A stretch of DNA of 64,000 bases from Rhizobium sp. Q54 (GTDB lineage: Bacteria > Pseudomonadota > Alphaproteobacteria > Rhizobiales > Xanthobacteraceae), in the NCBI GenBank assembly GCA_945861265.1, contig CAMAUC010000001.1, forward strand, positions 62,001 to 126,000. The letters run 5' to 3'. Numbering within the stretch: the first letter of the stretch is position 1; each line of letters opens with the position of its first letter. The translations under genes were made by a program, and so were the position numbers. Shown one piece after another: positions 19,965 to 29,318 of this stretch. The notes beneath the pieces are model-generated. The model made no database searches and had not been told where the DNA came from. It saw only the letters and a program-made list of their open reading frames with translations.

Positions 19965-20042
19965 GTTCATCGAACCCGTTGACTCTCACCCTTGTTCAGG
20001 TGTGAACTGTCGATTAAGCGAACATTATGTTCTTATATGAAC
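19965..20042. promoter_or_regulatory. cluster of GTTC/GAAC dyads, candidate IclR operator region
   Basis: GTTCATCGAAC (19965-19975), GTTCAGGTGTGAAC (19994-20007), GAACATTATGTTC (20020-20032), GTTCTTATATGAAC (20029-20042), in an AT-rich divergent intergenic region. Confidence 0.55.
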
Positions 20043-20053
20043 AGGACCCGCCG

Positions 20054-20851
20054 GTGCCCTCAGCCAAAAGCAACGTACTGCGCTTTCTGGACGTCGCCCG
20101 CCGCTTTCCCGGGCGCACAGCGGGAGCGCCGCCCTTCACCGCCGTCCGCGACCTGTCGTTTGAAGTCAACGAATCCGAATTCGTCTCGATCGTCGGCCCG
20201 TCCGGCTGCGGCAAGAGCACACTCTTGAACATGATCGCCGGGCTCGATCGCCCGAGCGAAGGCACCGTCTCACTGCACGGCGTCGAGGTCGTGGGGCCGA
20301 ATTCGAGCGTCGGCTTCATGTTGCAGAAGGACCTGCTGCTACCGTGGCGCACCGTGCTGCATAATGTCGAGTTCGGCCTTGAGGCGCGCAACATGGAAGC
20401 CGGTGCGCGCCGCGAGCGCGCCCTGCAGGAGCTCAAGCGCTGCCGCATCACGGAATTCGCCGATCGTTATCCCTATCAGATTTCAGGCGGCCAGCGTCAG
20501 CGCGCGGCCCTCGCCCGTACGCTCGCGATCGATCCGGACGTTGTGCTGCTCGATGAGCCGTTCTCGGCACTCGATGCCCAGACTAAACTCATCCTGCAGA
20601 AGAGCTTCGCTGGCACAATTGCCGTCGCCGGGCTAACCACGCTTCTGATTACCCACGATCTGTCGGAAGCGGTGGCGATGTCCGACCGCATTCTGGTGAT
20701 GAGCGACGGCCCCGGCCGCATCGTCGACGAGATCGAAGTCGGCCTGCCCGACCGCGACAACCCGATCGCCCGGCTGGCCATGCCGCGCGCCACCGAAATC
20801 GTCAAGCACTTGTTCCACGCACTGCATATCGACAACCGGCTGGATGCATGA
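20054..20851 (+). CDS. ABC transporter ATP-binding protein (nitrate/sulfonate/taurine type)
   Basis: Walker A GPSGCGKSTLLNMIAGLDRPSEG, ISGGQRQRAALARTLA, LLDEPFSALD. ORF track starts at ATG 20027; GTG 20054 has AGGA upstream and avoids overlap with the dyads. Confidence 0.9.
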   Translation: MPSAKSNVLRFLDVARRFPGRTAGAPPFTAVRDLSFEVNESEFVSIVGPSGCGKSTLLNMIAGLDRPSEGTVSLHGVEVVGPNSSVGFMLQKDLLLPWRTVLHNVEFGLEARNMEAGARRERALQELKRCRITEFADRYPYQISGGQRQRAALARTLAIDPDVVLLDEPFSALDAQTKLILQKSFAGTIAVAGLTTLLITHDLSEAVAMSDRILVMSDGPGRIVDEIEVGLPDRDNPIARLAMPRATEIVKHLFHALHIDNRLDA

Positions 20852-20890
20852 CCGCAGTCCTGGCCTTGCTGCAAAAAAGGGGAGACTGAC

Positions 20891-21868
20891 ATGAAGATAA
20901 CTCGACGCACCGCCCTCGGCGGACTGATTGCGACCGCGGCCATCCGCCCGAGCTTCGCGGCGGTGGAGAAAGTCACCTATCTGTTTCCGGCACCCAGCTT
21001 CCTGCCGGCCTTCCTGCCGTTCCAGCTTGCGCTCAAGCGCGGCTATTACGCGAAGAACAACGTCGAAGTGACGTTCCAGACCGGCAAGGGCGGCGCCGAT
21101 GTCGCGCAGCAGGTCGGCGCCGGCAATGTCGATATCGGCGGTGGTCTCGGCGAAACCTCAATGATCGTGCGTCCGAACGGTCTGCCTGTGCGCGCCGTCG
21201 CCCAGCTCGGTTCGCATCCTCTGTTCACCCTCGTCACCCGCAAGGATCTCGGCGTTAAGGACTTCGCCGGTCTTAAAGGCCGCAAGCTCGGCGTCATCGG
21301 CTATCAGGACACCGGCTACTACGCCCTGCTCGCGGTCCTCGCCGCCGGCGGCCTCAAGCGTGACGATCTCGAGATCCAGGCCGTCGGTCCGGCCGGCGTG
21401 ACGCAGCTCATGATCGCGAAGTCGCTCGACGGCATCATGGCGGTTCCTGAATGGGCCGTTGCGATCGAAGAAGGCGGCGTCGCGCTCGATTATTTCCCGA
21501 TCGAGAAGACCTTTCCGGCGATGGCGCAGGCCATCCTTGCCTCCGACGACGTCATCAAGAAGCGCCCGGCAGCTGTCGGCGGCTTCGTCAAGGCGGTGAT
21601 GCAGGCCGTGCGCGACAGCATGCAGGACCCGGCCGCGGCGGTGAAGGATTATGTGGCCGCCGTGCCGCAGCACACCGGCAAGGAAAAGACGATCGAGACC
21701 ATTCTCAATCGTTATGTGAAGGACGTGTACGCCACGACGCCGGCCTCCGCGCTCGGCACCTTCGATCCCAAGCGGATCAAGACGGTTCAGGACTTCTACG
21801 TCTCGAACAAGATCATCCAGTCGGCTGTTCCGGTGGACGATCTCTACACCAACCAGTTCGTGAGCTAA
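20891..21868 (+). CDS. ABC transporter substrate-binding protein (SsuA/TauA/NMT1-like)
   Basis: Signal-like N-terminus; ALKRGYYAKNNVEVTFQTGKGGADVAQQVGAGNVDIGGGLGET. Confidence 0.88.
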   Translation: MKITRRTALGGLIATAAIRPSFAAVEKVTYLFPAPSFLPAFLPFQLALKRGYYAKNNVEVTFQTGKGGADVAQQVGAGNVDIGGGLGETSMIVRPNGLPVRAVAQLGSHPLFTLVTRKDLGVKDFAGLKGRKLGVIGYQDTGYYALLAVLAAGGLKRDDLEIQAVGPAGVTQLMIAKSLDGIMAVPEWAVAIEEGGVALDYFPIEKTFPAMAQAILASDDVIKKRPAAVGGFVKAVMQAVRDSMQDPAAAVKDYVAAVPQHTGKEKTIETILNRYVKDVYATTPASALGTFDPKRIKTVQDFYVSNKIIQSAVPVDDLYTNQFVS

Positions 21869-21898
21869 GCGCTGGCAACAACGGGCACGAAAGCCGCG

Positions 21899-22750
21899 AT
21901 GTCAAACGAGGCAGACACCACGACAAGAACCCGCCTGCCGCTCCGCGTCTTCTCGGCGCGGGCGGTGTGGCAGAGCGGCACCTCGGCGCCGGCCGCGAGC
22001 CTTGCGCTCGCGGTGCTGGTTCTCCTCGCCTGGCAATATCTGCCGCCGATGTTCGGCGTACCGAAATACATCATCCCGCGTGTTTCGGACCTGTGGAATG
22101 AAATGATCCGCATGTGGTTCCAGGAGAACCTGTTGCGGCATTTCATTTCCACGGCGTCGATGTCGATTCTCGGCTTCGTGCTGGGCGGCCTGCTCGGCGC
22201 GGTGGCGGGCTATGCACTCGGCCTGCTGCCGACCTGGGAGAAGGTTCTTTCACCTTACATCCTGGCCTTGCAGATCGCACCCAAGGTGGCCTTCGCGCCG
22301 CTGTTCATTTTGTGGTTCGGCTACAACGCCTGGCCCAAGCTGATCGTCACCGTTCTGGTCGTCTTCTTCCCGATCCTGGTCAACGTGCTGCAGGCCATGC
22401 GCATCATGGACCGCGACCTGATCAATCTGGCGCGCGCCTACAACATGAGCAAGACCAAGATCTTCCTCAAGGTCATGCTGCCCTATTCGATGCCCAATTT
22501 GCTCGCCGGCCTTCGCATCGGCGCGACGCTGGCGGTCATCGGCATCACCGTCGGCGAACTGGTCGGCGGCGAGATCGGCCTCGGCTACCTCATCAGTTTC
22601 GGCCAGGGCCAAGCCAATACGTCAATGGTGTTCGACGCCATCGGTCTGCTCACCGTCATCGGCGTCATCATGTATTGGGCCGTGACCAGCGTCGAGAACC
22701 GCATCCTGCATTATCTGCCGCGCGCGGTCGGCGCGCAGAGGTCGCCATGA
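21899..22750 (+). CDS. ABC transporter permease (SsuC/TauC-like)
   Basis: Multiple TM segments; ALQIAPKVAFAPLFILWFGYNAWPKLIVTVLVVFFPILVNVLQAMR; adjacent to SBP and ATPase. Confidence 0.9.
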   Translation: MSNEADTTTRTRLPLRVFSARAVWQSGTSAPAASLALAVLVLLAWQYLPPMFGVPKYIIPRVSDLWNEMIRMWFQENLLRHFISTASMSILGFVLGGLLGAVAGYALGLLPTWEKVLSPYILALQIAPKVAFAPLFILWFGYNAWPKLIVTVLVVFFPILVNVLQAMRIMDRDLINLARAYNMSKTKIFLKVMLPYSMPNLLAGLRIGATLAVIGITVGELVGGEIGLGYLISFGQGQANTSMVFDAIGLLTVIGVIMYWAVTSVENRILHYLPRAVGAQRSP

Positions 22751-23580
22751 CCGTCGCGGCCGACATTGTGCGCCCCACGCAAGGCACCGCCGCCGGCATC
22801 AGCTTTTTGCGCCGGGGGGGCAACGGCCAGTCGTTGCCTTTAGTGCTGCTGCATGGCATCGGCAGCAATGCGGGCAGTTTCGAACCGCTGATGGCGGCGC
22901 TGCCGCCGTCGTCAACAATCGTGGCGTGGAACGCGCCGGGCTACGCCGCATCGGCGCCACTGACGATGGACTCTCCCACGCCGCGCGACTACGCGATGGC
23001 ACTGAAGCGGTTTCTCGACGCACTTGGCTTGACGGAGGTTGTCCTCGTCGGTCATTCGCTGGGCGCGCTGTTTGCCGCGAGCTTCGCGGCGCAGGAACCG
23101 GGCCGTGTGACGAAGCTGGCGCTGCTTTCACCGGCGCTCGGCTATCGCGTCGCGCCGGGCATGCCCTTGCCGCCGGCGGTTCAGGCGCGCATCGACGAAA
23201 TCGAAAGCCTTGGGCCGCAGGCCTTATCCGAAAAGCGCGCCGCGCGTCTGCTCCACGATGCCGAGAACAAGCCGGAGGTGCTCGCGCAGGTGCGCGCGGC
23301 GATGGCCGCGGTGAACAAGGCCGGCTATGCACAGGCTGTGCGCGCCCTTGGCGCCGGCGATTTGGCCGCCGATCTCCGCCACATCCTCGCCCCCACACTG
23401 ATCGCGGTCGGCGCCGAAGACGTCGTGACGCCGCCAGCCAATGCCCATCTTGCATTTACTGTGCTCGCCAATCCCGCCAACTATTTCGAAGTGCCCGGCG
23501 CCGGACACGCCCTGCCGCAGGAAGATCCGGCGGGGGTGGCGCGGCTTCTCGCGCAATTGATCGAGGCCAGCCATGGCTGA
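22747..23580 (+). CDS. alpha/beta fold hydrolase (possible meta-cleavage or enol-lactone hydrolase)
   Basis: LPLVLLHGIGSNAGSFEPL, VLVGHSLGALFAASFAAQEP, GAGHALPQEDPAGVA; ATGA overlap with permease stop. Confidence 0.88.
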   Translation: MTVAADIVRPTQGTAAGISFLRRGGNGQSLPLVLLHGIGSNAGSFEPLMAALPPSSTIVAWNAPGYAASAPLTMDSPTPRDYAMALKRFLDALGLTEVVLVGHSLGALFAASFAAQEPGRVTKLALLSPALGYRVAPGMPLPPAVQARIDEIESLGPQALSEKRAARLLHDAENKPEVLAQVRAAMAAVNKAGYAQAVRALGAGDLAADLRHILAPTLIAVGAEDVVTPPANAHLAFTVLANPANYFEVPGAGHALPQEDPAGVARLLAQLIEASHG

Positions 23581-24457
23581 TCAACGACCATCAGGACCCG
23601 ACGCGGAACCGGCAGACGATCTCTACCTTTCGCCGCCGGTCCAGCGCGCGACGCGCCTGCTGCGGCACATTGCCGAAGGTGACAGCGTCACCAACATTTC
23701 GCGCACGGCGCGCGAACTCGGCATCAATCGCACAACGCTGCTGCGCCTGCTGCGCACGCTGGAAGCCGAACGCTTCATCGAGCCGCGCGGCGAAAATCAG
23801 GGCTGGCGCATCGGCGTCGGCCTTATCGGTCTGACCGCGCAGGCATTCTTTTCGGAAGACCTGGTGCAGACGTCGGTGCCGGTGCTGACGCGGCTCGCCG
23901 AAACCTTGAGCCTGTCAGCCCATCTCGGCGTGCTTGATGGGCTCGAGGTGGTTTACTTGGTTCGCCGCGTGCCGAACCATACCTTCGCCAGCAATATTCG
24001 CATCGGCAGCCGCCTGCCCGCGCATGCCGCCAATATGGGCCGCATCATTCTCGCCAATATGCCGCCGGATCGCGTCGACCGGCTTTATGCCGGCGCTGTT
24101 CTCAAGGCGGTGACACCGCATACGGCGGTCACGCCGGCGCAAATGCACGCCCAGCTCGACGCCGATCGCGCCTGCGGTCTGGCATGGAGCGACGGCAATT
24201 ACGAAGCGGGCATCAGTTCGGTCGCCGCGGCCATCTTCGATGCCACCGGCACGCCGATCGCCGCGCTCAATGTCAGCGGGCATGCCGCCGATTTCGCCGG
24301 CGCCGAGCGCCGGAGTCGGATCGCACAAAGCGTACAGGCCGCGGCCATAGAAATTTCGCAACGTCTCGGCTGGCTGGGCCCTACAAAATCCGGTGCGGGC
24401 TCGGACCAATCGGCCGCCGAACCCAAACGCAATGCCACGTCACGCGTCATCGGCTGA
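23573..24457 (+). CDS. IclR family transcriptional regulator
   Basis: VQRATRLLRHIAEGDSVTNISRTARELGINRTTLLRLLRTLEAERFIE plus C-terminal IclR domain. Confidence 0.9.
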   Translation: MADQRPSGPDAEPADDLYLSPPVQRATRLLRHIAEGDSVTNISRTARELGINRTTLLRLLRTLEAERFIEPRGENQGWRIGVGLIGLTAQAFFSEDLVQTSVPVLTRLAETLSLSAHLGVLDGLEVVYLVRRVPNHTFASNIRIGSRLPAHAANMGRIILANMPPDRVDRLYAGAVLKAVTPHTAVTPAQMHAQLDADRACGLAWSDGNYEAGISSVAAAIFDATGTPIAALNVSGHAADFAGAERRSRIAQSVQAAAIEISQRLGWLGPTKSGAGSDQSAAEPKRNATSRVIG

Positions 24458-24467
24458 GGAAACGGCA

Positions 24468-25256
24468 GTGGATCTTGGACTTGCCAATAAAGTCGCGGTC
24501 GTCACGGGAGGCAGTTCCGGCATCGGGCTTGCCACCGCCCGGCTGCTGCTCGCCGAAGGCGCGCGCGTCGCCATCTGCGGCCGCAACCCCGAACGGTTGA
24601 GCGCCGCAGCGAAATCTCTGGCCGCGAAACCGGATGCCTTGCTTGCCGAGACGTGCGACGTGCTGGACGCGGACGCAGTAAACGCCTTCGCGCGCAAGGT
24701 CACCGGCTGGAGCGGCGGCCGCGTCGATCTTCTGGTGAACAATGCCGGTCAGGGCCGCGTCTCGACCTTTGCCAATACCACCGACGCGCAATGGCGCGAG
24801 GAACTGGAGTTGAAGTTCTTCAGCCAGGTGTTGCCGATCCGCACGTTCCGGCCGCTGCTCGACGGCGCCCCGAAGCCGGCAATCGTCGCGGTCAATTCGC
24901 TGCTGTCGTTGCAGCCCGAGCCGCACATGGTCGCAACCTCGGCGGCGCGGGCCGGCGTCCAAAACCTGCTGAAGTCGCTCGCGGCGGAATTCGCGCCGCA
25001 TATCCGCGTCAACTCGATCCTGCTTGGCCTCGTTGATTCCGGCCAATGGCAGCGCCGCTTCGAGGCGCGTACCGACAAGGCGCAGACGCGCGAGCAGTGG
25101 TTCGACGCGCTGGCGCGCGACAAGCACATTCCGCTGCAACGCCTCGGCGTCCCGGACGAACCGGCGCGCGCCATCGTCTTTCTCGGCTCACCCGCAGCGA
25201 GCTACATCACCGGCGCCAGCCTCGAAGTTTCCGGCGGCGTATCGCGTTTCATCTAG
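24468..25256 (+). CDS. SDR family oxidoreductase
   Basis: GTG start; DLGLANKVAVVTGGSSGIGLATARLLLAEGARVAICGRN, LVNNAGQGR, ITGASLEVSGGVSRFI. Confidence 0.88.
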   Translation: MDLGLANKVAVVTGGSSGIGLATARLLLAEGARVAICGRNPERLSAAAKSLAAKPDALLAETCDVLDADAVNAFARKVTGWSGGRVDLLVNNAGQGRVSTFANTTDAQWREELELKFFSQVLPIRTFRPLLDGAPKPAIVAVNSLLSLQPEPHMVATSAARAGVQNLLKSLAAEFAPHIRVNSILLGLVDSGQWQRRFEARTDKAQTREQWFDALARDKHIPLQRLGVPDEPARAIVFLGSPAASYITGASLEVSGGVSRFI

Positions 25257-25274
25257 AACTTGGACGATCAGACA

Positions 25275-26978
25275 ATGTCCCTCTCCGTCGTTAGTGCCGA
25301 ACGTCCCCTCACCCAGACACAGGCCGCGCAGACCGAGCCGGTCGGCGACGCCATCGCGCGCGCGCTCGCCGATATCGGCGTCACCACGGTGTTCGGCGTG
25401 ATCTCGATCCACAACATGCCGATCCTCGACGCCATCGCCCGTCACGGCCGTATCAAGTTTATTCCGGCGCGCGGCGAAGCCGGCGCGATGAACATGGCGG
25501 ACGCTTATGCGCGTGTGTCGCGTTCGCTCGGCGTCGTCATCACCTCGACCGGCACCGCCGCCGGCAATGCCGCCGGTTCGCAAGTCGAAGCGCTCACCGC
25601 CGGATCGCCGGTGTTGCACATCACCACACAAGTCGATCGCGAATTCGTCGACCGCGACCGCGGCGCGATTCACGACGTTCCGCGCCAGCCCGATATGCTA
25701 AAGGCGATCAGCAAATCCTATCTGCGCGTGTGGGAACCCGCCGCCGCGGTCGATACGCTGATTGCCGCCGCGCAAGATGCGCTCGCCGCGCCGGCTGGCC
25801 CCGTCACGCTTGAAATCCCGGTCGATATCCAGCGCATCAATGTTCGGATACGGACTCTCGCCGGCCTGCCGCCGGTTGCGCGCAAGGTTCCCGACGCCAC
25901 TGAGCTGGACGCGCTCGCCGCCCTGGTGCGGCGCGCCAAGCGGCCGATGCTGTGGCTCGGCGGCGGCGCGCGCGGTGCGGCAGAGGCCGCCACCGCTCTG
26001 GTCAATCGCGGTGTCGGCGTCGTCACCAGCACCAATGGCCGCGCCATCGTGCCGGAAGGTCATCCGCGCAGCCTCGGCGCCTTCAACATGACGCGCGAGG
26101 CAATGGAGATCTATGCGCGCACCGACCTCTTGATCGTCGTCGGTTCGCGCCTGCGCGGAAACGAGACGCAGAACAACCGCATGCCGCTGCCGCCGATCGT
26201 TCAGATCGACGCCTGTGTGGCGCAAGCGGCGCGCAATTATCCGGTGACGCAATTCATTGCCGGCGACGCGCACCTCGCGCTCGAAGGGCTGCTCGAACGT
26301 CTGCCGGCCAAACTCGACACCGATGCATCGTATCTCAACGACATCGGCCCGGCGCGCGAACGCGCCGAAGCGGCGCTGCTGGCGGGTCTCGGGCCCTATC
26401 GCGCGCTGGCGCAGACCTTGAGCGAGCGCGTACAGAACGGCGGCCACCCCTGGGTGCGCGACGTGACCATCTCCAACAGCACCTTCGGCAACCGCTTCGT
26501 CCGGCTCGCGGCGCCGCATCTCGGCGTGCATGCGCTCGGCGGCGGCATCGGCCAAGGCATCGCGATGGGCATAGGCGCAGCGCTGGCCGGCATCAAGGCC
26601 AAGACCGTCACTCTGCTTGGCGACGGCGGCTCGCAACTGATGATCGGCGAACTGGCGACCGCGGTCGAAGCGCAGGCCGATATGGTTTTCGTGCTTATGA
26701 ACGACAAGGGCTACGGTGTCATCCGCAACATCCAGGACGCGCAATATGGCGGCCGCCATGTCTATTCCAGCATTCTGACGCCGGATTTCTCACTGATCTG
26801 CGCCGCGGTCGGCCTGCCGCACGAGCGCGTCTCTGCCATTGCCGATTTCGGCGCGGCGTTCGAGCGCGCGCTGGCCGCGCCCGGTCCGCGCCTGATTGAA
26901 ATCGACATGGTCGCCATCGGCCCGTTCAGCCAGAGCTTTGCCGGCCCGCCGGCGGGCGCCGCGGGGAAGCCGACATGA
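25275..26978 (+). CDS. thiamine pyrophosphate-binding protein (acetolactate synthase / benzoylformate decarboxylase superfamily)
   Basis: RGEAGAMNMADAYARV near N-terminus; TPP motif GDGGSQLMIGELATAVEAQADMVFVLMNDKGYGVIRN. Confidence 0.9.
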   Translation: MSLSVVSAERPLTQTQAAQTEPVGDAIARALADIGVTTVFGVISIHNMPILDAIARHGRIKFIPARGEAGAMNMADAYARVSRSLGVVITSTGTAAGNAAGSQVEALTAGSPVLHITTQVDREFVDRDRGAIHDVPRQPDMLKAISKSYLRVWEPAAAVDTLIAAAQDALAAPAGPVTLEIPVDIQRINVRIRTLAGLPPVARKVPDATELDALAALVRRAKRPMLWLGGGARGAAEAATALVNRGVGVVTSTNGRAIVPEGHPRSLGAFNMTREAMEIYARTDLLIVVGSRLRGNETQNNRMPLPPIVQIDACVAQAARNYPVTQFIAGDAHLALEGLLERLPAKLDTDASYLNDIGPARERAEAALLAGLGPYRALAQTLSERVQNGGHPWVRDVTISNSTFGNRFVRLAAPHLGVHALGGGIGQGIAMGIGAALAGIKAKTVTLLGDGGSQLMIGELATAVEAQADMVFVLMNDKGYGVIRNIQDAQYGGRHVYSSILTPDFSLICAAVGLPHERVSAIADFGAAFERALAAPGPRLIEIDMVAIGPFSQSFAGPPAGAAGKPT

Positions 26979-27808
26979 GCCTGCGCCGCCTTGGCATCAT
27001 CGGTTGCGGCGGCATCGCCGAGCTCGTGCTCTCGACGCTCGCCGACAATCTGTCCGCGCCGCTGGCACAGGTGTCGGTGCTAGCGTCGGAACGTTCGATG
27101 GACAAGGCCCAGTCACTACTCGATCGTCTCGGCGGCAGGCTTGCCGATACGAGCAGCGTTCACGGCGACATCGCCGGCCTGCTCGCCGACAGACTCGATA
27201 CCGTCGCGGAATGCGCTTCGCACAGCGCGGTGCGCGACTACGGCGCGGCGATCCTTGAAGCCGGCTGCGACTTCGTCGTCATCTCGATCGGCGCGCTGGC
27301 CGATGACAATCTGCGCATGCAGTTGACCAACGCCGCCAGGCGCGGCGGCTCAAAGCTGGTCCTGCCGCCGGGCGCCGTCGGCGGCGTCGATGCGCTGGCC
27401 GCTGCAAGACTTTCCGGGCTTGAATCGGTCGTCTATTCCGGCCGCAAGCCGCCCAAGGCCTGGAAGGGCTCGCCCGCGGAAAAGCTTCTGGCGCTCGATA
27501 CGCTTGCCGCGCCGGCGATCTTCTTCGAGGGCAGCGCGCGCCAGGCGGCGAGCGAATATCCGTTCAACGCCAATGTCGCGGCCACCTTGGCGCTGGCCGG
27601 TCTCGGTCTCGACGCCACCCAGGTGCGCCTAATCGCCGATCCGGGCATCAGCCGCAATGTGCATGAAGTCGCCGTACGCTCGGGCTGCGGCGACTTTACC
27701 GTGCGGCTGGAAGGCCGCCCCTCGCCCTCGAATCCGAAGACCTCGCTGATGGCTGGCTACAGCGTCGCGCGCGATCTCATCAATCGCGCCGGGCCGATGG
27801 TCATCTAG
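26975..27808 (+). CDS. L-aspartate dehydrogenase-like protein
   Basis: RRLGIIGCGGIAELVLSTLA, SAVRDYGAAILEAGCDFVVISIGALADD, SGRKPPKAWKGSPAE, FNANVAATLALAGLGLDATQVRLIADP: aspartate dehydrogenase (NadX-type) features. Confidence 0.85.
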   Translation: MSLRRLGIIGCGGIAELVLSTLADNLSAPLAQVSVLASERSMDKAQSLLDRLGGRLADTSSVHGDIAGLLADRLDTVAECASHSAVRDYGAAILEAGCDFVVISIGALADDNLRMQLTNAARRGGSKLVLPPGAVGGVDALAAARLSGLESVVYSGRKPPKAWKGSPAEKLLALDTLAAPAIFFEGSARQAASEYPFNANVAATLALAGLGLDATQVRLIADPGISRNVHEVAVRSGCGDFTVRLEGRPSPSNPKTSLMAGYSVARDLINRAGPMVI

Positions 27809-27817
27809 GAGCAGCTC

Positions 27818-29308
27818 ATGGATCAAACCGTCACCACGCAGGACAAGATTTACATCGGCGGCGAATGGCGTCGCGGCCGCGGCGCCGAGATTGCCTCGCA
27901 CTTTCCGGCCGATGGCTCGCTCAATGCCGTGCTGCCGGGTGCGTCGCAGGAGGACGTCGATCTCGCCATCGAACGCGGCCAGGATGCCGCCAACGATCCG
28001 AAATGGCGCAAGCTTCTGCCGCACGAGCGCGCGACTTTCCTCTATCGCATCTCCGAAGGCATCGCGCGCCATGCCGATCGCATCTCGCATGTGCAGACGC
28101 GGGACACCGGCAAGACCTTGACCGAAACACGCGCGCTGGCGATGAGCGCGTCGGGCACCTTCCGCTATATGGCGGCAGTGCTCGAAACCTTGGAAGACAC
28201 GCTGACGCCGTCGCGCGGCAATTATCTGACCATGTCGGTGTACGAGCCGCTGGGCGTCACCGCCGGCATCACGCCGTGGAATTCGCCGATCGCGTCCGAC
28301 GCGCAGAAAGTTGCGCCGGCGCTGGCCGCCGGCAATGCCGTGCTGCTGAAGCCGTCGTCATGGAGCCCGCTCGTGTGCCTTGAACTGGCGCGAGTGATCG
28401 AGGAAGCGGGCCTGCCCGCCGGGCTGTTCTCGACTTTGCCCGGCACCGGTTCGATCGTTGGCGACCGGCTGGTGACCCATCCGGCCATCCGCAAGGTGTC
28501 GTTCACCGGCGGCACCGAAACCGGCCGCGACATCGCCCGCAAGGCGGCCGACAAGCTGATGCCGGTGTCGCTCGAACTCGGCGGCAAATCGCCGACCATC
28601 GTCTTCGCCGACGCCGACCTCGACATTGCCGTGGCCGGCGTGATGTTCGGCGTGTTCTCCTCGACCGGCCAGTCCTGCATCGCCGGTTCGCGACTGTTCG
28701 TCGAACGCAGCATTTACGACACCTTCGTCGCCAAGCTGGTCGCGGCGACCGAAAGGCTGCGCGTCGGCCATCCGTTCGAAGCGACGACGCAGGTCGCGCC
28801 GCTGATCCGGCCGAAGCACCGCGACGAGGTCGAAGGCCATGTCGCGCGCGCCCGCGCCGACGGAGGAAGAATCCTGACCGGCGGCGAGCGCCCGGCCGGC
28901 GCCGCCTATGCCGACGGCACCTATTATCGTCCAACCATTGTCGCCGATCTCGACAATACCAGCCGGCTTTGCCGCGACGAAGTGTTCGGCCCGGTGCTCG
29001 CCGTGCTGCCGTTCGACAACGAAGACGACTTGATTCGCCAGAGCAACGACAACAGCTATGGCCTAGCGAGCGGCATCTATACCAGCGACTTTCCGAAGGC
29101 CTGGCGAGTGGCCCGCGCGCTCGATACCGGCACAGTGTGGATCAACACTTATAAACAGTTTTCGATTGCCACGCCGTTCGGCGGCACCAAGGACAGCGGC
29201 CTGGGCCGCGAAAAGGGACGCGACGGCATCCGCGCCTGGATGGCGCAGAAGTCGCTTTACTGCGACCTGAGCCAGGCGCCCCACCCTTGGGCAAAGAGCG
29301 CATTGTGA
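27818..29308 (+). CDS. aldehyde dehydrogenase (NAD(P)+)
   Basis: ITPWNSPIASDAQKVAPALAAGNAVLLKPS, SFTGGTETGRDIA, LELGGKSPTIVFADADLD, GQSCIAGSRLFV. Confidence 0.93.
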   Translation: MDQTVTTQDKIYIGGEWRRGRGAEIASHFPADGSLNAVLPGASQEDVDLAIERGQDAANDPKWRKLLPHERATFLYRISEGIARHADRISHVQTRDTGKTLTETRALAMSASGTFRYMAAVLETLEDTLTPSRGNYLTMSVYEPLGVTAGITPWNSPIASDAQKVAPALAAGNAVLLKPSSWSPLVCLELARVIEEAGLPAGLFSTLPGTGSIVGDRLVTHPAIRKVSFTGGTETGRDIARKAADKLMPVSLELGGKSPTIVFADADLDIAVAGVMFGVFSSTGQSCIAGSRLFVERSIYDTFVAKLVAATERLRVGHPFEATTQVAPLIRPKHRDEVEGHVARARADGGRILTGGERPAGAAYADGTYYRPTIVADLDNTSRLCRDEVFGPVLAVLPFDNEDDLIRQSNDNSYGLASGIYTSDFPKAWRVARALDTGTVWINTYKQFSIATPFGGTKDSGLGREKGRDGIRAWMAQKSLYCDLSQAPHPWAKSAL

Positions 29309-29318
29309 GTATGACCCG

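Noticed and set aside
22114-22746. N-terminal 211 codons of the ORF-track entry 22114-23580
   Set aside because: Out-of-frame read-through of the permease gene; the hydrolase starts at ATG 22747 with an ATGA overlap.
25698-26759. Minus-strand ORF antisense to the TPP enzyme
   Set aside because: No motifs; the TPP-binding motif is on the plus strand.
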